NCBI GenBank assembly: GCA_030867875.1
Contig: JAOWCC010001634.1
Coordinates: forward strand, 58,143,860-58,207,859
DNA from: Actinernus sp. WN-2022
Lineage: Eukaryota; Cnidaria; Anthozoa; Actiniaria; Actinernidae
Direction: 5' to 3'
DNA: 64,000 nt
Shown: one piece after another, positions 21,966-33,431 of the stretch
How the letters are laid out: every line of letters begins with the position of its first letter
Position numbering within the stretch: the first letter of the stretch is position 1
Translations under genes and position numbers: made by a program
Notes under the pieces: generated by a model
Seen by the model: the letters and a program-made list of their open reading frames with translations, nothing else
What the model was told of the DNA's origin: nothing
The model's database searches: none

Positions 21966-22025
21966 CTAGCGGATATGGACCGGGGGGTCCAAATCTGCGG
22001 GGGTCCAAATCCGCTAGGACACCGG

Positions 22026-22430
22026 GTCGGTAGTGCATTGGCACCGAAGCCTGTGTTCTGTTTGCTATGCCATACTGACGAGTTCTAATAAGAACGAAAC
22101 AGCTGTCTATGGCTGGAATCTAGTCCGAGCGCTTTTCATGTCAGGCCTAGCTAACCGTAGTGCTTTGTGTTGGAATTTTACGTTGTATATCAGCTTTGCT
22201 GTAGTCTTCGGACTTTTCATTCGTTATTTTTCATATTTTTGGCTGCACAGGTCCTCACTTCGGATCCAACGTTATTTTTACAGGATGTTTGTTCACGGTG
22301 TTTGCTTATATTTTTTCTTAATAAAAAGCAACTTTCTGGATTTTTTTAGCAACTTTTGAGCAACTTTTGGGGAAATTTCGAGTAATTTTTAAAGAAATTT
22401 CGAGCAACTTGTGGACAGCCCTACTGCGCG
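22026..22430 (+). repeat. Dispersed repeat 'R', copy 4 (right half)
   Basis: This continues the R copy split by the transposon at 19585. It carries the same hydrophobic open frame as copy 1 (HWHRSLCSVCYAIL ... FAVVFGLFIRYF) on the + strand and then GAGCAACTTTT-type repeats. The final CTTGTGGACAGCCCTACTGC matches, inverted, the sequence at about 11595-11627. Confidence 0.65.
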
Positions 22431-22937
22431 TCACGTCCTCCCGCATCTCTCTTAGCTTGACAGGTTTTTTTTGTCAGATACTTCCATGTCGTGTCCCGCA
22501 TTTTTAGTTATTAGCTTACCGTATTTTTTACGGTAGCTTGCCATAACAAGTATTTCTTCTAAAATTTTGAGTGATAAAATACGTCTGGTACAGCAGGCCT
22601 TAAAAAAATAAAAAAATCGAATTTACGTAGATTTGCGGTTGCTCCCAGTGACATAATTTAAAATGTAAATATTTTTCTTCCAAAGAAAATAAATACTTTT
22701 GAAAATTGGCGGTACTCGAGGCAATGCTCCAAATATGGGATTCTATTGTGGTTGTTTGATCCAATGAGAGGCGCTGCCGGTCTGCGCATACCAAACCACT
22801 TCCTACTGCGCAGCATGCACATGTTTCTTTTGTGAGCCGTGTTATTGTGAACCGAGTGTCATGGCTTTGGCATTTCCACACTAAAACATCAAGCCAGCTC
22901 GTAGACCACGCGCTAGATTTCACTGTCGTTAGCCACC
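22431..22937 (+). promoter_or_regulatory. Presumed promoter and 5' leader of the USP22-like gene
   Basis: About 500 bp of non-repetitive sequence directly before the start codon. I see no TATA box at a sensible place. The start context GCCACCATGG is an ideal Kozak sequence. The assignment rests on position only. Confidence 0.35.
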
Positions 22938-23051
22938 ATGGTCAGTTGTGTCCATTTAAATCGTTTCAAACAGGCTAATGGACTAAAAACGTACAGGAAA
23001 ATCCATACGCATTTTGTTTCTTGTGGTTCGCGTGAGGCACGAAAGCGAAAG
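22938..23051 (+). CDS. USP22: USP22-like exon 1 (start, zinc finger)
   Basis: The start is the ATG in GCCACCATGG. It encodes [20 protein letters not shown] and on to SREARKRK, matching the C-x-H-L and EARKRK parts of the human ZnF-UBP domain. It ends in phase 0 before GTGCAT, a weaker donor. Confidence 0.88.
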
Positions 23052-26000
23052 GTGCATTTAATGATTTATTGTACTTTTTGAGAACCTTCCGCAAATTGTA
23101 GGCCAGTTTTCTCAGCTTCGGATGAAGATATTAACCTGAAGGTTGCGCTCTGTTTTATAGGCCACCTCGTGTTTTTGCCATGGTTGTGGGACGTATTCTT
23201 GTCGGCTGCATTCCTGTTTATCTTGCGTGTATTTTGGCTGTTATACAGGGAGCCGGCATATTCAACAACACGCAAGAACTACGGGACATTCTCTAGGTAA
23301 GCAGTAACTTTTGCAATCTTTATTGTTTTACTCTATCTATGATCTTACTGTGTTGGTTTTGTTTTTCTCTCTCTCTAGCTATTGACCTGAGCCATGGAGC
23401 AATTTACTGCTTCGTATGCGGTGATTACAAGTACGACAAGGACCTGGACAAAATTAGCAAAGATGAAAGTACTCGCGCTTGGCGTCATATTAGTAAGTGC
23501 CGCAGCAAATCCGTTATCCCTGAAACTTTTTGCCTTTACAGGACATCGTATGACGTATGTAGAAATTCATAATTGCCAAAAACACGGCCGGCGCTTGGCC
23601 ACGTTTGAAGTCAGGTTGGTTCCATCTATCTTAAATTAGTTTAATATTTTAGTAGCATGACTTTTGTACAATTGCTAGACTATGAAGGATGTCTGTACAG
23701 TACAGGTTATGACATTTTTTTAAATCACGGTAACATTATACGGCCCTCATAAATCCTTGACGACATTGTATATGTGTCATTAATGAGTGACCTGAAGTAG
23801 GTATGAACTGGCGTGTGTATTTATCTTTAAAATATCAATATATTTTGTGTAAACAATTAACTGAAGTCTTTAATACTCGATCGTTGGAAACTTCCTGACT
23901 TTCAACTAAAACTTATATTTACATTTACCAGATATATGTAGGTCTACACTATCTAGAGTATCACTATTCACTGATCATTTTGTTTACTTTTGAGACGTCA
24001 ATATAACATGTTATTATATGGCAAGCCACTCTCAATGTCAAATCGAGTGTTTTGATTGGCTGATGCTCAGTCGGGATTTTGCCGTACGGACCGTTACCAT
24101 GATAACGGTCACAATTAACGTATTTTGGTCTAAGCTCAGGAAATCGAAAACTAAGATTGAGCCGGGTAAAATAGAGATAACTAGGCACTTAGTGATGTAG
24201 TTTAAGAGCACAAACATCGTAATAATACAGTTTCTTAAAAGAGAGAAAGCCGGACCATCAAAAATGTGACCTGTGAGTGTGAATGTAATTACAAAGCTTA
24301 CCTCCAAAACGAACATACTTGACCATTTGTTGGCAAAAATTATCATTGATGTGTGCAAAGTCAACCAGAAAAGGACAGGAAAGAACTAGTTGAAATACAA
24401 TGCCATCCAAATGTCTATGCTACAGAGACAAGATAGATGCCCTGTCAGGTACTACAAAGTTTCAGAAGTCACCGTCTAGCAGAGTTCAATGTACGGAAGA
24501 ACCATTTTCCCGGTCGTCAACTACAAGCACGTTTCAAACAGCGACATCACTTGAAGTCTCCACTCGGTAGAAATGAATTAGAACATGACTTAGTAAATAA
24601 ATGTATCAGGTTTACAATGCAGGAATCAAACACCCTAGAAGAAAATTAACTGAACAATGCGACTCAATAAATATAAACTGACCTGCTATATAACGCTGAT
24701 CCTGAAAGCTGCTTTGTGACTCTGTCGAGTGTTGATAGCGAGCGGCAGCCTCGATCCGTGCAGTCCAGTGGAAGTTGTAAAACTAGTCAAGACAACAAGT
24801 CTGCCAGCGACTATTACAAGAGCCATAAGTCATAGCCTGTCCATATATTCAGCAAGCAACAAGTATATTCCTCTGCAGCCGGCTTTCTTTCTTCAATTAT
24901 CAGTTTTAAGAGAATTTTTTTTATATCAGTCAGTATCGGTCCAGTTTACAAATTACAATCCCTCACTATAAACCAGGGAAGTTCTGATTCCACAGCTAAC
25001 CAATTTTGCAGATCAGGAGCAATTATCAGGGATTGTCAGTTCCAGATTTTCCATGTCTCAGTCAAAGTTGTCCAGGATACAAACAAACAGCATAGAACTG
25101 TCATCGCCGAAGTGATCCGACAAAGATCTTGAATTTTTTTGGAATTTTTGATTTAGTGGAAAATATGTTCTTTTCAAATCGCTTTTTCTACAAATTCCAC
25201 CTTTCATGCACTTTGGTTAAGCAAAGTTTTCTAATGATGACATCTGAAATTGTATTTCCATTCATCCTTTTTATTGATTTACGAAGAGCTGTCAAATAGA
25301 TTCCGTAATAAATTCTGAACAGCTTCCGTACTAAACGTCTTTGGTATATAAATTTATGCAAATTCGGTATCTCAAGTTGTGTTACGGGGCGGGAGTCATG
25401 CGATTCACTTATTTTCTCATTCTTTGTTTATCACAAGTGCCATATAATAAACTAGTTATTAACCTCGCCCACTCGGTCTTTACGGGAAAATATCAGACCT
25501 CTGTCTTTTATGTATGAACCTCGCTATCGCCTCGCTGTCAAGACCTCGGTCTGATATTTTCCCGTAAAGACCTCTCTCTCGGTTAATAAGAAGTTAGTAT
25601 TGGCGTCTCAGAATACCAGCCTCTGATTGGCTCTTGCACGAGCCCTTGCAGTTACTTGGGTTCCAGGTCAAGTTCAAAAGTTCTTTGTTCAACAGCAAGA
25701 TTTCTACAATTTCACCTTCAAAACACTGTAAATTACAAAATAAGAATTATTCAATCCTAAAGGTAAGGTTGGCATTGTACTGCATGTTTCTGTCAGAAAT
25801 CTAACACTCTTATCCGCTAAAAGTACAATTTTTGAAGAGTTTTCAATACACATCACAAAAGTTTTCTCCACTCAAGCCGTGAAACCGTTGCCATAGATAT
25901 ACTAGGCGCCTTTTGAGAATTGAAATTATGATCAGCTTCATTCTCTTCTTTCTTTTAACAATTCCTGACTTAACTGTTGAATCGCGATACAAAACTAATT

Positions 26001-29000
26001 GTGATTTTGAGACGCCGATACCGAATTATATTGCCGACGTTGGAAGAAAAAATGTTTTTTGTATTGGGCTTCGTCGCTGCACAACGCCGCCCAATACAAA
26101 ATATATTTTCTCCCAACTGGCCGGTGATATAATTCGGTATCGGCGTCTCGAAATTGCAATTAGTTAATAGTATTTTAGACTGCATTATTAAACATGATAA
26201 TAATAATCAAAAATAAATAACAATAATAGCGATGTTTCATGCTGATAAACATTACAATTGTTATGCTAATGTGCCAACCATCAGATTTCAAAAGTATGCT
26301 TTGTGTCAGGAACCAATGGATATCTGGTTGGCACATTAACGACAATGGATGACGTGGCAGTGAACATCACTCTAGCAATGATAATAATAACAGTAATAAT
26401 GTTTCATATAACTTTGTCAGTATTAATATTGTAAAGTGCCTCTTTAAAAGATGGCAGTGAGCCAGAGGTGGCTACATCATATGGGAGTTTTTTTCCATTG
26501 GGTGATTATCCTGGGGAAGAATGGGTAAGGCAGACATGATACCTACAATTTTACATCCTTATCCAAGAAGACATGAAGGTCTAACCATTTGCAGTTTGAG
26601 AACGAGATTGTTTCACAAAGGCAGCACCTTTTATCCAAAATGGCTGCTGCTTGATCTTGTTGGATAGCAGGGGTTTGAATCCACAACCTCCTGCAAGACA
26701 GACTGGATCTTAACCACTGAGCTAACCGGAAGGCAGTCTGTACAGTATGGTTCATCTTTGCCTTCTTCAAAATGTGATAAGCTTCTCACCATCAAGATAT
26801 ATTGTCCTGTACTTGTGACTTCCATTAAATAAATCCAAAAAGCCCTCTTAAAATTCAATTACCGTATTCACTCACGGATAAGCTGCACTTGCAGATAAGC
26901 CGCACCCCAAGTTTAGAAGATTGAGTTTAAGAAAAAAGGTTACATTGTAACATTCATTGGACTTTCAAACTGAAGAAAACTCCAAAGTTGTATAGATCTG
27001 TAATTTCAGCTCTGAAATAGTATAAACTTCATGTCTACATACTGTACTTAGGTACATGACCTAACTTTCCATAGTATTTGTTTACCGAGATATTTTCATT
27101 CGGGTCACTTTTTAGATCGACATGTATCATGTCTAAAAGGATATCTGGAAGCCATTTATTTGAGAGAAAAAAACTAGTTACTCAAAGAGAGGTGGAAGAT
27201 CAGTTTGACTACTTTGCTGTGAAAGTTTTGAACAGTGACGACACAGTGGGCCATTTACCATGTGAATACTCAAGGATATATTGTGGTATTTTCTTGCTCG
27301 TGGAGGAACTATAACCACCGAAGTAACAGGCTGACAACAACACTGCAACAAGCTTTGTGGTGGAATGGAGATCCCATGTGTGGTGACATTTAGTTGCTCC
27401 AGAAAAGCAACTAAACCATGTTAAAGATCTTTTGATGAAGAAGAGTAAGGTTTAACAGCAAGAATATAACTTACATCAAAACGGCTCTATTGAGTGCCAC
27501 CAAACTTGCAAAAGCAATGACCAGTGCTTATTTCTTTTGGTTTTGTGTGGTGTTTAACTCACTTAAGCTAATAAAAATTATTTCTTTGAAAATGTTAATT
27601 TACGTAAATTTACGGAACCTTGTGCGGAAGTTCTCGCAGATAAGCCGCACCCCTGATTTCAAACGAAGATTTTGGGTATAAAGGTGCGGCTTATCTATGA
27701 GTGAATACGGTATGTAAGTGAATATCATCACAAATTAAAACATTCCAAGACACTTCAGATGGCTGACCCTCCTTCAGTTCATTTAAATATGTGCAGGGTT
27801 GGCATTAAGTTTTTGATCAACCATAACAGTAAATAACCTGGCCATGTTCTGATGGACCGTAGATCCCGAGTTCCTATGGGGAGGTTATGGAGGCATGCTC
27901 CCCTGGAAATGTTTTCAATTAGTTTCTCAGAAATAGCATCTTCCTATATTTTGGAACAACATTTTCTTCATTTCTCTTTCAATAGGTAGCTAGTATAGGT
28001 AAAACAAAACAAAACTGACAGGTACAACAGTGATACGCAACACATGTAACATCCATTGAATTCAGCCACAACAGGTGTTATTGGTTACAACCTTAATGAC
28101 AACAACCCTGACACGTACATAACTTCTATTTAACAATTCAACTGCAAGCTTGAGGTTTCTATTGTAACAATAAAACAATAGTGTGTCTGTCAACGGACTA
28201 GCAACTGATTATTGCAACAATAGTGTGTCTGTCAACGGACTAGCAACTGATTATTGCAACAATAGTGTCTGTCTTTTCTTTTTTTGGTCCACTGCCCAAC
28301 CAATTAACTACATTTAAATAAATTATATGTACTACCTAGCTCGATTAACCTGCAGGTTATTCTAGGTTAGCTCACACTTAAAACTTATTTTAATTCATCG
28401 TCTTTTTTCACAATATTGTAAACCCGGCCTTTATGAGTATAAATAAATATATTGTTGTTGTTGTTGTATTTGTTTTAAGAACATCAAATTTCCACAGGCA
28501 ACTATCAGCCGATAGTTCCTCGATGAACACACTATTAAATTTGTTAAATAATGGCAAGTGGCACACCAATGAGAGCATGTGAAAATTGTGTGGTGAACTA
28601 TATAACGACTGATAGTAATGGCAAGGAGCAAAACCCAGAGTCGACTATCAAAGTCATGCAATAGAAACCAAGAGTCAGAAATCTAATATTTATTATTTTA
28701 TTATTAGCAATAATCAAGCTATACAGTTCTTTCCAACTTTATAGCTGTCAATATTAAAACTGGGTGATTTTTGTCTGCTGTGCACTCGTTGTTTGATATT
28801 GCCGGCGAATTAGATTGTGAGTTTGCAGATAGTTGTTGGCTTGGTTGTGCTGCATATGTTCAGCATATAATGGGTACATGAGTAAAATATGTAGAGATCC
28901 CTTCATTTAACAAATTAAAAAGTGTCAGGTATCTTCTGTTTTAGCTGTCAAAACACAGCATGTTGCAAAATACTAACTTGGCATCACTTCTAGATCTCCA

Positions 29001-32000
29001 GTAATTACCAACTAAGAAGTGATAAGATTTGAAAAGAAAAATGTAAAAATACATGTCAGGTGGTTTTATTTGTATCGATAATAGATTATTGCATGATTGA
29101 CTAGTATATAAAATTATAGTGGCATCTTATCCACCTTGTCATTAACTTCTCTAATTATTATTATCAAACTCATTAACAATTCATGAAGGAAAAACAAAGG
29201 AACGAAATGTGCAATAATTAACCCTTTCGAACCCAACCCGGCCAAAACCGGCCAATATGAAGCATGTAACTGGAAAAAAAATATTGTATCAAATCTAGAC
29301 ATGCTAGAAGTACGATGTTGCGATTTTACTTCATGAATTACTTAAAAGCCAGAGCTATAACCAGCGCTCGGTTGACTCCCCACTTTGGATAAAGTCATTT
29401 GTTTTGGAGATCTTGTCTTGTTTCTTTGATTTCCCCAAATTTCGAGGAGCTGAAAATCGGCTCAAAAAACCTTTCCCGTTCGCACTTGAAATCAAAAGCA
29501 AACACAAAATCAGCACTCAGTTGTTACAGTACCTACTTTAATCTCTCCAACCACCAGGTTTTTTGGCACAAAACACACAAAGCGACTGTGAAGCACGCTG
29601 TTCTTAACACTGCATTTCTCTCCACCATGTTTTCCTGCACCCACCTCCAATTGCATGCTGGGTAATGGACAAAAATCGACAAGGGGACCGCCCCTCTGGG
29701 ACTCCTGTAGGATTTTTTTATAAGTCTTTTACCCCTACAACCAAGAGCGGTGATTTGGACTCGAGCCGTTGCTTTAAAGTGACAAATTAAAACACAACCA
29801 ACTGCAGAATTTCAAGGATTTCAGTGAAGAATTATTTCATATGTCTCAAAGAAGAAACACAACAGAAAAGTCCTGTGAAACCCCTCACAAGGCCTACTAA
29901 AAGCAAACCAAGTACTTTTCAGCCATCATCAGACTTAATGATGTCATCTAGCTCTCCTACAGTGGCTTATTTGTACAAAATTAGAGCACATTTGGTTGGA
30001 AATCCTACAGAAGAAAGCATACTTACCGCCGACGAGTCCGTAGAGTTCTGCCGAATGGCATCATGGGGAAAGTTTGAGCCCTTGGTTTAAAAAGTCAGCA
30101 GTATTTAACTACCCCGGGCTAGCCAAACTTGAACTGAGGGGGGAGGGTTGAGTTAGCACTCTGGATTTCACCAATTGACTCAAATGCATCTGGGTTCCAA
30201 AGGGTTAAGTAATCTGTAAATCTGGTACAGATTTTGTCCTGATTTGCATAACCATTTGCTTCCATTTTCTCAGCCGAAATAGGTCATATCGGCAAAATAA
30301 CTGAAAAACACGACTATCTATACATGTATCTAGTCGTTTGATAAATCATATACAGAATTCGTGTCCATGCTTTATCAGATTTACAAACTCTCACTTCCAG
30401 CTCTAGTTTGTAAATCCTATCAAGCAGGCTACTCGTTCTGTATCTATTATTAGATGAATTGATATCTAATAGCATCATCTTATTTTTTCTTGTAAGGTAA
30501 TGGACATGCTAAGTATCAGGATTGGGAACCAACTAAAGCTGATGCAAAGCTGTTTAGAGATAATCCTAAAAAAATCAAGGTCACAAAGAACTCTACTATA
30601 GGTATGTGTGAAAGTAAAGTATATAGTCAGGCTGCTAGACCATTAATGTTAATCTCACCTTGGAGCAACTGACAAAAACAGTGAGCATGTTTGCATCTTG
30701 TGAGTGCAATTTGGGATTAATTCATATGCACAAGTGTTTTTTTAAGTGCATATATACATATCACACAATTGATTTTTGAAAACACACCAAGTTTGAGTCA
30801 ATGCCAACTTTCACTAGAAAACGGTACCATCATGTACATGTACTTTATGACCATTTAACAGCCATTAGTTAGTTGACTGTTGTCAAGTAGTTGGCCATTA
30901 GTCAGCCAACAGTTTCCTCATCCTTGATGGGCCACCTACAGATGGTCAACAGTTGACCAATTGTTGATGATAAGTGTTGGCAAGTGTTGCATGCAGGTCA
31001 ACTGTCAGGCTGCCTATTTGTTACTTTAATTTCTTTTTTTCAATTTTAATTCTGTAACTGAATCCCTAATAGTGCTTCATGACAAATTACTCGATATCAA
31101 TGCACTAGCCAGACTATGTTTTTCATTGTTAAAAACATTCCGCAATTCCCTCTTCTTCTCTTCCTCCCATGAGCCTGTTTGGAGGCTATCATATTTCCCT
31201 TGTGCCTCCTTGTTGATGCATATTGATAATTTCATATTGTTTTATTTACATCTGTTCTCTTGTTCAGGTCTAAGAGGGCTGATCAACCTTGGTAATACAT
31301 GTTTTATGAACTGTATAGTGCAGGCATTGACTCACACACCTCTGCTAAGAGATTACTTCCTATCTGACCAACACATCTGTAAAGGGGACAGCGAGAAATG
31401 TCTGGTGTGTGAAATGGCATTGCTATTCCAAGAGGTAGGCATCAAGCGACCACAATAATTTATGACATTCTCTGTTACCCTGGCCAGAGAGGTTTTCAGA
31501 ATAGCCATGGAAACACTGCCACATAATCAGAGTTAACTTCTCAACCTCAATCTGCAGTATATTCCATGGCTTAATTTAGAAAAAGCCTGGCATCCAGGGT
31601 ATAATTATTTGTATAACTCCTCTTCAACCTATCCAGTATAAATAGGTTATGTCATCATTAGATAGTGTTTATGATATACCAGTATGCAATTACTCTGTGG
31701 ATATAATTATAGCTAATAGAGAGCTTCATATATAATATGCAAGTGCAACAATGACTACATTATTATTATTACTACATTATTAGTAATAGATAAAGAATGA
31801 GCAGCCAATCTTTATCCGATTCGGATAAAGATCGGACACAAATTCTTTATCTTACTTATCAAACGTCTAGATGTAGAGAGTCATGTTTTCAGTTATTTTG
31901 GCGATACGACTTATTTTGGCCGAGAAAATTGAAGCCAAAGTTTACGTAAATCAGGACTAAATCTGTATCAGATTTACAGATCACTTATCGGTCGGTGATT

Positions 32001-33395
32001 TCCTTTGTTTTTGCCTCATGAATTATTAATGAGTTTGATACGTACTATTTCAAACACGAATTGTAGTGTTTCATCAGGGATTCCAAATAGCCTCGAGGGT
32101 TTTATTGTTTTCGAAATATTTGGAATCTCCTGATGAAACACGAACAATGAGTGTTTGAATTACTTCTCATGCGAATGGAAAACCGACAATTTACATACGC
32201 TTCTTTTCAAACTTCATTAGAAAGTATTGTTTACCGTTTGACTGTTGTATCTAATTATTCAATAGATGGCATATTATTCTTTTTTGATGGCAGTGATTTC
32301 AACTAGCGTACTAGTAGTGTAGTGGACAAGAGTTAGTACAAGCAGTCGGAAGGGTCGAGCAGTCTGGTTCAAACTCCAGTGGAGGCAGACTTTTTCTTTC
32401 TATGTCATTCTTTATTTCTTTACTTCTTCGCTCCTTACTTGTAGTTTATCAGTATGCAATTAGTTAGTGGTTCGTGAATATGATGATTAAGAAATATTGA
32501 TCACTAGAGTTGGAAATCTGATAAAATACTAGTGCATTTGGAACTGGTGTTTCATTGGATGTCAAGATGCATCCACCTGACGAAGCTTCGAAGAAGGGTA
32601 TCACCGGGTATCAAGACCCATGCATGTGACCAAATACAGTTCCTCCATTGGATGACTATATATCATGAATTATTAATGAGTTTGAGAATTATTATTACAT
32701 TATTACTACATTATTATTATTATTACTACATAATAATAATAATAATTATTATTACATAATAATAATAATTATTATTATATGACTTGTATGAGTACAACTT
32801 TCCACAGTTGAGGAATACTCTTTGAAGTTTGTGTTTATGGCTCTCTTAAAGTGCAAGTATCATGTCAAAAAAATTGTGTTGTGTTGTGTTGTGTTTGTTT
32901 CTCAGAAAAAGGTATTAATCTTGCAGATTTTGTAAAATTTCTGACATTTAATCCTGAATTTTGGTTACTTGTCGTGGATCCTGTGACATCATAAGATGAA
33001 TCAACTCCCTCCCAAGAGAAAACTGCTACAATAAAATCCTGTAGGTTTCCATTGTGACATCACAACATGAATCAATCCAGCAATTCGGAGAAATTTTATT
33101 CAAGTGTAATTGCTGCTCCAGTCTCTAGAAGAAAGAGACAACTGAAGTATATTAGAAATGGGGCAATTTTTTTTTTTTATGGCACATGCATGTACTACTT
33201 GCACTTTAAGCATTGTTTGGCAAAATGGGGATCTTTATTATTTATTCTGTTTTACCACACGAAGGTGGACAGAGAACCTCTACAGGCTTAAAGCCCAAGT
33301 CTAGGGAGGTCTCCGAGCGCCTACAATTTATCATCCTTTAATCCGAGAAGATGTGAAGGTCTAACCATTTGCAGTTCGATCACAAAGGCAGCACC

Positions 33396-33431
<36 letters not shown>

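Larger units (their letters stand above)
19585..22021. mobile_element. 2.4-kb TIR transposon, target duplication CCGG
   Basis: Left end TGTCACAGCGGATTTGGACC; right end GGTCCAAATCCGCTAGGACA; the terminal similarity runs about 57 bp. CCGG flanks both sides (19581-19584, 22022-22025). Removing the element restores the uninterrupted repeat R sequence CAGTCCCGGGTCGG seen at about 18788-18801 read inverted, which is strong evidence for the exact boundaries. It carries a broken minus-strand gene at 20851-21467 and a 245-bp tandem duplication near its right end, and it was itself hit by the MITE at 19908. GCGGATATGGACC/GGTCCATATCCGC words recur within both ends. A deleted relative is at 11015. Superfamily not assigned. 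Confidence 0.8.

Noticed and set aside
22033..22359. A host membrane-protein gene (108 codons)
   Set aside because: The frame lies in dispersed repeat R with at least three other copies in this window and has no recognisable family.
29824..30090. piggyBac transposase
   Set aside because: The frame is only 88 codons and shows neither the DDD core nor the Cys-rich C-terminus that I could recognise, so I describe the element by its ends only.
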